Below, in pieces: positions 1-5,606 of a DNA stretch of 5,668 nucleotides. The stretch's first letter is position 1. Each line of letters opens with the position of its first letter. This DNA is from Candidatus Agrococcus pullicola (GTDB lineage Bacteria; Actinomycetota; Actinomycetes; Actinomycetales; Microbacteriaceae): assembly GCA_019115685.1 (NCBI GenBank), contig DXDC01000012.1, forward strand, positions 1 to 5,668. Direction: 5' to 3'. A program made the position numbers and the translations under genes. The notes below the pieces were generated by a model. The model worked only from the letters and a program-made list of their open reading frames with translations. It was not told where the DNA came from and searched no databases.

Positions 1-29
1 AGCACAGCACCGGGTTCGATCTCGACCAT
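1..29 (-). CDS. Start of an unidentified gene running off the left edge (partial)
   Basis: Reading the minus strand, an ATG at 29-27 opens a frame that stays open to the window edge and encodes MVEIEPGAV plus an incomplete codon. A purine-rich run (AAGGGGGG, plus-strand 34-41) lies four bases upstream and is a plausible ribosome-binding site. The nearest upstream ATG on this strand (plus-strand about 54) reaches a stop after four codons, so 29 is the best start. Nine residues are too few to name a family, and none is proposed. The gene would be divergent from the Nudix-related gene at 302. It may be spurious, since the visible part is so short. Confidence 0.4.
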
Positions 30-90
30 CGGGCCCCCTTCACTCGCATCCCATCGTGGCAGACTTCGGTGAGGTTACCGGTTCGAGGTC

Positions 91-171
91 GGGGCCAAAA
101 AATCGGTCTATTCGGAGAGCTAACCCCGCATGCAGGGTTGGCTCCCGCTCCGCGACCGAGATTTTGGCCCC
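91..171. repeat. Long imperfect inverted repeat (two-tier hairpin) in a divergent gap
   Basis: The outer arms are 91-108 (GGGGCCAAAAAATCGGTC) and 154-171 (GACCGAGATTTTGGCCCC), complementary at 16 of 18 positions. Nested inside are 115-126 and 135-146, with 10 of 12 Watson-Crick pairs plus one possible G-U pair. They close on an eight-base loop that contains the palindrome GCATGC (128-133). A further half-arm, GGGCCAAAAAGC, recurs at 187-198 in the same orientation as the left arm. The A and T runs lie inside the stem rather than after it, so this is not a standard intrinsic terminator. It could be a protein-binding dyad for the two divergent genes, a bidirectional transcription block, or a copy of a dispersed palindromic repeat. 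The sequence alone cannot decide. Confidence 0.7.
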
Positions 172-289
172 GGCACGGCGGGCGGCGGGCCAAAAAGCGC
201 GGCGTCAGACGGGCCGAGTCTCGGGGCGCCGAGTAGCCGGGAGGCACGACGCGAGGGAACAGGAGCCTCGCGGAACACGACCCCTACGG

Positions 290-295
290 CAGAAT
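290..295 (+). promoter_or_regulatory. Candidate -10 hexamer for a leaderless Nudix-related mRNA
   Basis: CAGAAT lies at -12 to -7 relative to the ATG at 302, where the -10 element sits if transcription begins at the start codon. It matches the actinobacterial TANNNT pattern except for the first base. No Shine-Dalgarno sequence is near the ATG; the closest AGGAG is about 37 bases upstream. No recognisable -35 box is seen at 16-18 bases spacing. Confidence 0.4.
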
Positions 296-301
296 GGTCG
301 C

Positions 302-841
302 ATGGCAGTGCGAACACCAGACCCCAACCCCGGCTGGCTGAGTGAAGACGACCTTCACGAGGCCAGACGCAAACTGCCCATCCTGTACGTCGAGGCCGTG
401 CCCATCCGCATCGACGCCGTCGGCCAGGTGACCGCGGTAGGCACGCTGCTGCGAGCGAACGATGCCGGCGAAATCACGAGGCTGATCGTGAGCGGAAGGG
501 TCATGTACGGAGAGAGCGTGCGGGATGCGCTCGAGCGGCACCTGGAAAAAGACCTCGGCCCAATGGCTATCCCGCAGATGCCTGCGTCGCCGGTGCCGTT
601 CCAAGTCGCGGAATACTTTCCGCTGCCGAACGGCGGGCTGTACACCGACGATCGACAGCACGCGGTCTCGCTCTGCTACGTGGTGCCGGTCGGCGGGGAC
701 TGCCTGCCACGACAGGATGCCCTCGAGCTCACCTGGCTCACACCGGAGGCCGCAGCGAGCGAGCTGATCGCAGAGGAGATGGAGGGCGGACGCGGGTCGC
801 TGATCCGCGCTGCGCTCGCCCACCTGGGAGCCCTTCGATAG
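302..841 (+). CDS. Nudix-related protein of the actinobacterial DUF4916 type
   Basis: The product is 179 residues. The N-terminus (VRTPDPNPGWL, residues 3-13) and the stretches LYVEAVP (28-34), HLEKDLGP (80-87), VAEYFP (102-107) and DALELTWLTPEA (139-150) match what I recall of actinobacterial DUF4916 / Nudix-family proteins. A Nudix-box-like segment begins at G65 and keeps G65, E71, R79, L81 and G86. The catalytic REUxEE core is degenerate: the Glu positions hold H80, K83 and D84. Classical diphosphohydrolase activity is therefore doubtful, and the substrate is unknown. The open frame extends upstream to 56, but that part is arginine-rich and covers the hairpin region. The ATG at 302 gives the familiar N-terminus. 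There is no Shine-Dalgarno sequence, and the start is probably leaderless. No signal peptide or membrane segment is seen, so a cytoplasmic protein is expected. Confidence 0.88.
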   Translation: MAVRTPDPNPGWLSEDDLHEARRKLPILYVEAVPIRIDAVGQVTAVGTLLRANDAGEITRLIVSGRVMYGESVRDALERHLEKDLGPMAIPQMPASPVPFQVAEYFPLPNGGLYTDDRQHAVSLCYVVPVGGDCLPRQDALELTWLTPEAAASELIAEEMEGGRGSLIRAALAHLGALR

Positions 842-898
842 GAACACCCGTAAAAATTTGTCATGGGCCGCGCGCAGGTACGACGATTTCGGTAGAGA

Positions 899-911
899 GT
901 TCCTCAGGAAC
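899..911. repeat. Short perfect dyad GTTCCT-C-AGGAAC
   Basis: A six-base inverted repeat with a single central base lies 58 bases after the Nudix-related stop codon, in the convergent gap 842-1069. The one-base centre rules out a stable RNA hairpin with full pairing, and no T run follows. It is more like a DNA-binding half-site pair than a terminator, and it may be chance. Apart from this and the TGTGCGCG repeats, I see no RNA gene, terminator or plausible coding sequence in this gap. Confidence 0.3.
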
Positions 912-978
912 GCTTAGCTACGGTCGCCGCGACGTGAGGAGACCATCGGAGCTTGTTGCGAATGCGTCAAGGACGTTA

Positions 979-1059
979 TGTGCGCGCTGGTTGACTATGC
1001 AGCGTCGCGTGTGCGCGCCGCCGGCATCTTCCCGGGTCACGCCACTAGATGTGTGCGCG
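979..1059 (+). repeat. Three direct copies of TGTGCGCG
   Basis: TGTGCGCG starts at 979, 1010 and 1052; the first two copies extend to TGTGCGCGC. The start-to-start distances of 31 and 42 bases are close to three and four turns of B-DNA, so all three would face the same side of the helix. They sit just beyond the stop codon of the lipoprotein gene. GC-rich alternating sequence makes coincidental repetition easy, so function is uncertain. Confidence 0.3.
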
Positions 1060-1069
1060 TCACGGGTGA

Positions 1070-2251
1070 TTATGCCTCTGCGGGGAGGTGGACTTCGGTC
1101 GTAGTGCCGTCCGTGAGCACGATAAAACCGCCCTGCACGCTGTGCCTGTTGCTTGTCAGAGACGACTCGACATCGAAAACCACTTCTCCCTGCAGGTTCG
1201 CGATCGTGAACCCCTCATCGTTGCTGAACAGCACGAGCGAGCCGTCTCTGCTCAGGCCGGAAGGGATGAAGTAGCCGAACTCGGAGTCGTTCACACGAGC
1301 TTCTCGTGTGAAGAGTGTATGGCCGCTGGGCTGCGTCAGGATCGCGGGGGCTCCGGAGGCGTCGACCGCGACGACGGTTCCAGCGCGAAGGTGATCGTCC
1401 AGGGGAAACGTGATGCCCGAAGCCGGTCGTGGGAAGAAACCGAACTGGGACTCCCCGGTAGTCCGGTCGACTTCGTCGCCCAGTACGTCGAAGAAAGCGT
1501 ACTCCGGAGCACTCTCGTTGATTTTCAGTATGTACCCGTCGCTCGCCCATGTGAGGCCGTGGGTATCCACCTCGGTTCGCTCGAGGATCTCCTCGCCGGT
1601 GTCGGCGTCGATTACTATGATCCAGCCCTCCATCCCGTTCTGGATGCCGAGGTAGCCGTTGTCCAGCGGAAAGTAAGTCGAAGAACCGTCTATCGCCAGT
1701 TCCCACTCGACGACGCCGGAGGCGACACCGAGCATCGTGCTCTGGTCCGTGACCAGTACCTCGGTGCTCGGGGTGCTGAATGCTCGACTGACGGACTGCA
1801 CCTCGTTTCCGAGATCGAGCGTGTATTCGATCTCGCCGGTTTCGAGATCGACGAGGTGCCAGCTCACGATTCTATCGATGAATTCCCGGACCAGGATGTT
1901 GTCGCGCATATCCGAATCCAAGGCGCAGTGGGCAGCGTCTCGCTCCCAGGCAAGCTCACCATCGATGAGCCTGTGGGCTTGAATCGTGGTGGAAAGTGGC
2001 GACTCCTTGCGGTTGTCTTCGATGATGAGACCGTTGGCGATGCCGCAAACGTTGTTCTCTGTTGTGTAGGAGCTGCCGAGGCCGTTGCGGTACTCGTCGT
2101 GGAACCACTGGCCATTGTCGCCAACCGGCGAAAGCTGAACGTCAGCGAGTTCCGGAACCGAAGTCTGCCCGAGCGTACATCCGCTCAAGAGCAATGCGGC
2201 AGAGATCGATCCGATAGCCAGCTTCCGGCGTCGTGAGGTGATTCGTGTCAT
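1070..2251 (-). CDS. Secreted lipoprotein with PQQ/WD-like beta-propeller features
   Basis: The product is 393 residues. Residues 1-25 form a lipoprotein signal: basic RRRK (7-10), a hydrophobic core, and the lipobox LSGC with the lipidated cysteine at 25. The protein is therefore expected on the outer face of the membrane. The rest is beta-rich, with repeated strand-turn motifs such as DGELAWE (97-103), LVDLETGEIEY (133-143), GVVEWEL (179-185), IVIDADTGEEI (212-222) and LQGEVVFDV (353-361). These resemble blades of PQQ-like propellers, but no intact canonical blade set is visible. Two other cysteines, C69 and C109, could form a disulfide. The ATG at 2251 has a good Shine-Dalgarno sequence and gives a correct signal peptide, so the longer frame to 2416 is rejected. 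Base content seems lower than in neighbours: 35/60 G+C at 2041-2100 against 43/60 at 4861-4920. Ligand and partner are unknown. Confidence 0.85.
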   Translation of the reverse strand: MTRITSRRRKLAIGSISAALLLSGCTLGQTSVPELADVQLSPVGDNGQWFHDEYRNGLGSSYTTENNVCGIANGLIIEDNRKESPLSTTIQAHRLIDGELAWERDAAHCALDSDMRDNILVREFIDRIVSWHLVDLETGEIEYTLDLGNEVQSVSRAFSTPSTEVLVTDQSTMLGVASGVVEWELAIDGSSTYFPLDNGYLGIQNGMEGWIIVIDADTGEEILERTEVDTHGLTWASDGYILKINESAPEYAFFDVLGDEVDRTTGESQFGFFPRPASGITFPLDDHLRAGTVVAVDASGAPAILTQPSGHTLFTREARVNDSEFGYFIPSGLSRDGSLVLFSNDEGFTIANLQGEVVFDVESSLTSNRHSVQGGFIVLTDGTTTEVHLPAEA

Positions 2252-2258
2252 CAGTCGG

Positions 2259-2264
2259 CTCCTA
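2259..2264 (-). promoter_or_regulatory. Ribosome-binding site of the lipoprotein gene
   Basis: On the minus strand, TAGGAG ends seven bases before the ATG at 2251-2249. It decides the start in favour of the codon that also gives a complete lipoprotein signal peptide. No TANNNT -10 candidate was seen on this strand between here and about 2345, so the promoter of this gene is not located. Confidence 0.75.
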
Positions 2265-2386
2265 CCGCGTTTTGGTATCCCTGGTGGAGTCAGCGCACGC
2301 AGTGCAGGCCGCGCGAGACCAAGAACGCCCCGGCGTTGACACGCGCTTTCGTGCAATCGCCCTTTCATCGAAAAGGCCGACGTCAG

Positions 2387-2392
2387 TACGAT
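2387..2392 (+). promoter_or_regulatory. Candidate -10 hexamer for a leaderless transporter mRNA
   Basis: TACGAT matches the TANNNT pattern and lies at -12 to -7 relative to the GTG at 2399. This is the spacing expected if transcription starts on the first base of the start codon. No Shine-Dalgarno sequence precedes the GTG. The -35 candidate at a 17-base spacing (TTCATC, 2364-2369) matches TTGACA at only three positions. Confidence 0.5.
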
Positions 2393-2398
2393 CCATCC

Positions 2399-3892
2399 GT
2401 GGGTAACGATACACACGAGCCTCCCGCCCCGGACCCATCGTCGGGGATCCCAAGCGGTCCGACTCCCACGGGGCCGCTCCCGACGGAGGGTTCGGCCGAC
2501 CTGGTCGATTTGTCAGCCGTCGACTGCTCGGCGCGACCGGCGAAAGCTCGCCACCGAACGTTCGCGGGCATCCTCGTGAACACCGCTTTCGCAAACGTCA
2601 CAACGAGTTACCTCTGGTTCGCGATCACGTTCTGGATTTACGACGAGACCCGTAACGTCATCGCAACCGGCGTGATCGGTGGCGCATTCATGTTGCTGAT
2701 CGCGCTCACCAGCATCAGCTTCGGCACATTCGTCGATAGATTCCGCAAGCTGGGCGTGATGCGGTTCGCGGGCGGATTCACCCTCGTGATGTTCACACTG
2801 TCGGGGGTCGTGTTCTTCCTGACCCCGATCGATTCGATGCTCGATCTACGGCAGCCGTGGTTCTGGCTCTTCTCGGTCATCGCGCTCATCGGCGCGGTCG
2901 TCGAGAATTTGCGCAATGTTGCGCTCTCGACGGTCGTCACGATCCTGATCGACCCTGACACGCGGGCGAACGCGAACGGCTACGTAGGCATGGTGCAGGG
3001 GCTCGCCTTCATCGTCACGAGCGTGTTCTCAGGGCTGTCTATCGGATTACTCGGCATGGGCCTGACCGTCATCATCGCCGTTGTTCTCACTGCGATCGTC
3101 TTCTTCCACCTGCTGTTCCTGCGCATGCCGGAGGAGCTGCGCCCCGCCGCGACGGATGCCCACGGCGGCTTCGACCTCCGCGGCTCATGGCTCGCAGTCA
3201 TGGCGATTCCGGGCCTCTTCGCGCTCATCATCTTCTCGACATTCAACAACTTCGTCGGCGGCGTCTACATGGCACTGCTGGATCCGTACGGCATCGAGCT
3301 GTTCACGGTGCAGTGGTGGGGCGTGTGGTTCGCTGTCGCGGCCACCGGATTCCTCGTAGGGGGAGCGCTCGTCGGCAAGTTCGGGCTCGGGAAGAACCCG
3401 CTGCGAACGCTCTTGCTCGCCGTCATTGTCATGGGTCTGATCGGGGCACTGCTCTCGATTCGCGAGTGGGAATGGCTGCTCGTCGTCGGCATCTGGTTCT
3501 ACATGCTGCTCGTACCGGCCATCGAGGCTGCCGAGCAGACGATCATCCAGCGAGTCGTCCCGCTCGAGAGACAGGGTCGTGTGTTCGGATTCGCGGGAGC
3601 TTTCGAAGCTGCTGCCGCACCCATCACCGCATTTCTGATAGCTCCCATCGCCGAGGCGTGGATCATCCCGTTCGCACGCGGGGAGCGTGGTGCGCGCATC
3701 CTCGAACCGCTGCTGGGGGCGGGGGATGCCCGCGGAATCGCCCTCGTCTTCCTCGCGGCCGGTTGCATCATGGTGATCGCGGCAACCGCTGCGTTGTTTA
3801 CGCCCGTATACCGCAAGGTCGCGGCGGTGTATGCCCAACAGGCGGCCAAGGATGCCGAGGCTACCGAAGAGGAGACCGGGGCCGAACGATGA
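2399..3892 (+). CDS. Major facilitator superfamily transporter, probable efflux type
   Basis: The product is 497 residues with a GTG start. After a proline- and serine-rich, probably disordered cytoplasmic tail (about residues 4-50) come roughly twelve hydrophobic segments: near 55-80, 88-110, 120-142, 153-175, 195-217, 218-241, 265-290, 306-328, 335-353, 359-380, 397-424 and 446-468. The loop after helix 2 carries a motif-A-like GTFVDRFRK (109-117), with G109, D113, R114 and basic residues. LRMPEELRP (241-249) after helix 6 is typical of MFS proteins, as is a charged C-terminal tail. The overall look recalls the DHA3-type drug and macrolide exporters, but the substrate cannot be read from the sequence. 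A TTG at 2336 would add 21 atypical residues; the GTG is preferred because of the well-placed TACGAT. The gene is divergent from the lipoprotein gene and lies 138 bases upstream of the reductase. Confidence 0.85.
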   Translation: MGNDTHEPPAPDPSSGIPSGPTPTGPLPTEGSADLVDLSAVDCSARPAKARHRTFAGILVNTAFANVTTSYLWFAITFWIYDETRNVIATGVIGGAFMLLIALTSISFGTFVDRFRKLGVMRFAGGFTLVMFTLSGVVFFLTPIDSMLDLRQPWFWLFSVIALIGAVVENLRNVALSTVVTILIDPDTRANANGYVGMVQGLAFIVTSVFSGLSIGLLGMGLTVIIAVVLTAIVFFHLLFLRMPEELRPAATDAHGGFDLRGSWLAVMAIPGLFALIIFSTFNNFVGGVYMALLDPYGIELFTVQWWGVWFAVAATGFLVGGALVGKFGLGKNPLRTLLLAVIVMGLIGALLSIREWEWLLVVGIWFYMLLVPAIEAAEQTIIQRVVPLERQGRVFGFAGAFEAAAAPITAFLIAPIAEAWIIPFARGERGARILEPLLGAGDARGIALVFLAAGCIMVIAATAALFTPVYRKVAAVYAQQAAKDAEATEEETGAER

Positions 3893-3911
3893 TGCCCATT
3901 GCGCCGCAGAA

Positions 3912-3962
3912 TAGTTGAAAAACTGTTGTCCGGGAGCCTCCAGGCCGCAGGTTTTTCAACTA
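3912..3962. repeat. Perfect 12-bp inverted repeat between transporter and reductase genes
   Basis: TAGTTGAAAAAC (3912-3923) and GTTTTTCAACTA (3951-3962) are exact reverse complements. The pairing extends inward by two more bases (TG with CA) if one base, G3950, is bulged. The 27-base interior contains a smaller dyad, GCCT-CC-AGGC. The hairpin starts 20 bases after the transporter stop codon. The T run is part of the stem, and no further T tract follows, so it is not a textbook intrinsic terminator. Its position still suits a role in ending or reducing read-through. It may instead be a copy of a dispersed intergenic palindrome. Confidence 0.75.
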
Positions 3963-3991
3963 CTTTGCGAGCTGAAGGCCGAAGTTCGCGA

Positions 3992-4006
3992 GTATCGTCG
4001 AGATAC
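3992..4006. repeat. Small hairpin GTATC-GTCGA-GATAC in the reductase leader
   Basis: A perfect five-base stem with a five-base loop lies 12 bases upstream of the ribosome-binding site of the reductase gene. It follows the larger inverted repeat by 29 bases. It is short enough to be coincidental, but its place in the probable 5' leader makes it worth recording. Confidence 0.35.
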
Positions 4007-4017
4007 GGCAACCGCAC

Positions 4018-4024
4018 GAGAGGA
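4018..4024 (+). promoter_or_regulatory. Ribosome-binding site of the aldo/keto reductase gene
   Basis: GAGAGGA ends six bases before the ATG at 4031. It supports that start over the in-frame ATG at 4067 and over the longer open frame beginning near 3899. The resulting N-terminus also lines up with that of E. coli YghZ. Confidence 0.8.
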
Positions 4025-4030
4025 CCCCGA

Positions 4031-5077
4031 ATGACCTGGCAGCCTTCCCCGGAACGATTCGCGAAGATGGATTTCCGCCGCAGCGGCAACAGCGGACTCA
4101 AACTCTCACCCATAACGCTTGGCCTGTGGCAGAACTTCGGCGAGCACGCACCACTCGAACGTCAGCGGGAACTCGTGCGCAGTGCGGTCGATCTCGGCAT
4201 CACGCACTTCGACCTCGCCAACAACTACGGCCCACCCTCCGGCTCCGCGGAGCGGCATTTCGGCCGGATGCTCGCAACCGACCTCGCCGGGCATCGTGAC
4301 GACCTCGTCATTGCCACGAAGGCCGGTTGGCGCATGGACCCGGGCCCCTATCAGTTCGGCGGCAGCCGCAAATACCTGATCTCGAGTCTCGACGCATCCC
4401 TGCAGCGGCTCGGCCTCGATTACGTCGACATCTACTACCATCACCGGCCAGACCCCGAGACGCCGCTCGAGGAGTCGATGCGGGCGCTGCACGACATCGT
4501 CAGGAGCGGCAAGGCGCTCTACGTCGGCATCTCGTCGTACTCGGCTGCCGACACCCGCAGGGCGCACGAGATTCTCGCCGACCTCGGCACGCCGCTGACC
4601 ATCCACCAGCCGTCGTACTCGATGCTGAACCGTTGGATCGAAACCGACGGACTCGTAGATACCTGCGGAGAGCTCGGCATCGGCATGATCGGCTTCACGC
4701 CGCTCGCGCAGGGGCTCTTGACGGGCAAGTACCTGAACGGGGTGCCCGAGGGCTCGCGCGCGGCACGCAGCGGCTCGACCGTGAATCCGGTAACCGTAGA
4801 GAAATCCGTCACCGCGCTGCGGGCGCTGAACGACATCGCCGACAGCCGCGGGCAGTCGCTTGCGCAGATGGCGCTCGCCTGGGCGCTGCGGGATGCGCGG
4901 ATGACGTCGCTCACGCTTGGGGCGTCGCGGGTCGAGCAGCTCGAGCACAACGTGGCAGCGCTCGAGAACCTGGAGTTCAGCGAAGAGGAGTTGACGCGGA
5001 TCGACAAGCACGCCGAGGACGTACAGGGCGTGGACGGCAACTGGGGAGCAGCCCGCAAGAGCACGCAGGAGCACTGA
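4031..5077 (+). CDS. mgrA: L-glyceraldehyde 3-phosphate reductase-type aldo/keto reductase (YghZ/Gpr family)
   Basis: The 348-residue product follows E. coli YghZ/Gpr (346 residues) from end to end as I recall it. Shared stretches include the N-terminal PERF (7-10), DLGITHFDLANNYGPP (54-69), GGSRKYL (110-116), SGKALYVGISSY (159-170), IHQPSY (191-196), FTPLAQGLLTGKYLNG (222-237) and RGQSLAQMALAW (273-284). It is a cytoplasmic TIM-barrel enzyme of the aldo/keto reductase superfamily, using NADPH. The catalytic tetrad is intact: D61, Y66, K97 and H138 (in YYHHRPD). The cofactor-binding GASRVEQLEHN lies at 297-307. Family members reduce L-glyceraldehyde 3-phosphate and can act on methylglyoxal, so detoxifying reactive aldehydes is the likely role. 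The exact substrate here is inferred. In annotated genomes the gene is called mgrA, gpr or yghZ. It probably has its own leader with two dyads, and it converges on the SprT-like gene. Confidence 0.93.
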   Translation: MTWQPSPERFAKMDFRRSGNSGLKLSPITLGLWQNFGEHAPLERQRELVRSAVDLGITHFDLANNYGPPSGSAERHFGRMLATDLAGHRDDLVIATKAGWRMDPGPYQFGGSRKYLISSLDASLQRLGLDYVDIYYHHRPDPETPLEESMRALHDIVRSGKALYVGISSYSAADTRRAHEILADLGTPLTIHQPSYSMLNRWIETDGLVDTCGELGIGMIGFTPLAQGLLTGKYLNGVPEGSRAARSGSTVNPVTVEKSVTALRALNDIADSRGQSLAQMALAWALRDARMTSLTLGASRVEQLEHNVAALENLEFSEEELTRIDKHAEDVQGVDGNWGAARKSTQEH

Positions 5078-5089
5078 GCGGGCGAGCCC
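5078..5089. other. Twelve-base convergent gap with a small dyad
   Basis: Only 12 bases separate the two TGA stop codons. GGGC-GA-GCCC (5080-5089) forms a four-base dyad whose outer flanks are the two stops themselves. The two-base loop is too tight for a normal hairpin, and no T run follows on either strand. No intrinsic terminator is visible, so transcription from each gene may run into the other. Confidence 0.4.
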
Positions 5090-5548
5090 TCACCGCCTTG
5101 CGCGCCAGCGGATCACGTACCGAGGGTTGAAGCCGCGACTGCCCGGCGCGCAGTGCATGCAGCTTGCAATGCGCGTTGGTTTCCGGAAGCGGAAGTGCTC
5201 GTGCCAGCGCGGGCAGACCCCGATCCACTTCGCCGTCTCGGACGCGATCTCGCCGCGGTGCGTGCGACCACCGATATAGCCGATGTCGCGCGCAACACGG
5301 CGCCACTCGGGGCCGTGGCCCGCCTTCGGCCCGACCATCGCGTGCGCGACTTCGTGGAGGAGCGTCTGGTGAATGTCGTCGTCGTCCCATTTGCTCGCGA
5401 GGTAGCGGGAGACGGTAATCGTCCGCTTCGTGTAGTTCGTGAGGCCCGCTCTGGTCTTCGCATTGTCGAAGGCGAACGACCACGTGTCGTTCAGGTGCAG
5501 CCGGATCAGCGCATCCGCCCACACCCGTACCTTCGTTAAATCGGCCAT
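5090..5548 (-). CDS. SprT-like zinc metalloprotease-fold protein
   Basis: The product is 152 residues. The zinc-peptidase motif HEVAH is at residues 65-69 (H65, E66, H69), inside LLHEVAHAMVG. The third ligand is probably H78 in GHGPEW, the usual SprT arrangement. A C-terminal zinc-ribbon-like part has C112, H116, C130 and C133 (CPRWH ... SCMHC), in the CxxxH...CxxC pattern I recall from actinobacterial SprT-like proteins. The family is related to eukaryotic Spartan, which degrades DNA-protein crosslinks. The role of the short bacterial forms is not settled, and proteolysis is inferred here from the intact motif. No signal peptide is seen, so it is expected in the cytoplasm. The ATG at 5548 has a purine-rich site just upstream; a GTG at 5593 would add 15 residues encoded across a hairpin and is rejected. 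It converges on the reductase gene. Confidence 0.9.
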   Translation of the reverse strand: MADLTKVRVWADALIRLHLNDTWSFAFDNAKTRAGLTNYTKRTITVSRYLASKWDDDDIHQTLLHEVAHAMVGPKAGHGPEWRRVARDIGYIGGRTHRGEIASETAKWIGVCPRWHEHFRFRKPTRIASCMHCAPGSRGFNPRYVIRWRARR

Positions 5549-5550
5549 GT

Positions 5551-5559
5551 TCCCTCTTC
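5551..5559 (-). promoter_or_regulatory. Ribosome-binding site of the SprT-like gene
   Basis: The minus strand reads GAAGAGGGA immediately before AC-ATG. The AAGAGG core is four bases from the start codon, slightly close but usable. It supports the start at 5548 over the upstream GTG at 5593. Confidence 0.6.
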
Positions 5560-5565
5560 GACTTC

Positions 5566-5590
5566 GTGTCGCTGGAAGTGTGCGCGACAC
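5566..5590 (-). repeat. Perfect 7-bp hairpin just upstream of the SprT-like ribosome-binding site
   Basis: GTGTCGC (5566-5572) and GCGACAC (5584-5590) are exact reverse complements around an 11-base loop. On the minus strand the hairpin ends six bases before the purine-rich ribosome-binding site. In an mRNA leader it could affect translation; as DNA it could be an operator. Confidence 0.5.
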
Positions 5591-5600
5591 CACCGCACCG

Positions 5601-5606
5601 ACTCTA
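5601..5606 (-). promoter_or_regulatory. Candidate -10 hexamer for the SprT-like gene
   Basis: The minus strand reads TAGAGT, a match to TANNNT, directly next to the dyad at 5607-5625. Transcription would start near 5594, giving a leader of about 45 bases that contains the 5566-5590 hairpin. No convincing -35 box is present at normal spacing, so this remains tentative. Confidence 0.3.

Noticed and set aside
56..301. N-terminal extension of the Nudix-related protein
   Set aside because: The extra 82 codons encode arginine-rich sequence with no domain and span the inverted repeat. The ATG at 302 gives the N-terminus typical of the family.
978..1274. A 98-codon plus-strand frame across the end of the lipoprotein gene
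   Set aside because: Most of it is antisense to the lipoprotein gene, and it shows neither a ribosome-binding site nor a recognisable fold.
1088..2236. A 382-codon open frame on the plus strand
   Set aside because: It lies antisense to almost all of the lipoprotein gene, lacks recognisable domains and a ribosome-binding site, and is the kind of mirror frame expected in GC-rich DNA. The minus-strand frame has a full lipoprotein signal and Shine-Dalgarno sequence.
2336..2341. A perfect TTGACA resembling a -35 promoter element
   Set aside because: No TANNNT hexamer follows at 16-18 bases. The only well-placed -10 candidate, at 2387, is 45 bases away, so the match is probably coincidental.
3899..4030. 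Upstream extension of the reductase frame
   Set aside because: It would translate through both hairpins. The ATG at 4031 has a well-spaced GAGAGGA and gives a protein of the family's usual length.
4106..5130. Long frames overlapping the reductase gene (minus 4106-5074, plus 4327-5130)
   Set aside because: The reductase frame is unmistakable from motif matches along its whole length. The others are arginine-rich shadow frames without domains.
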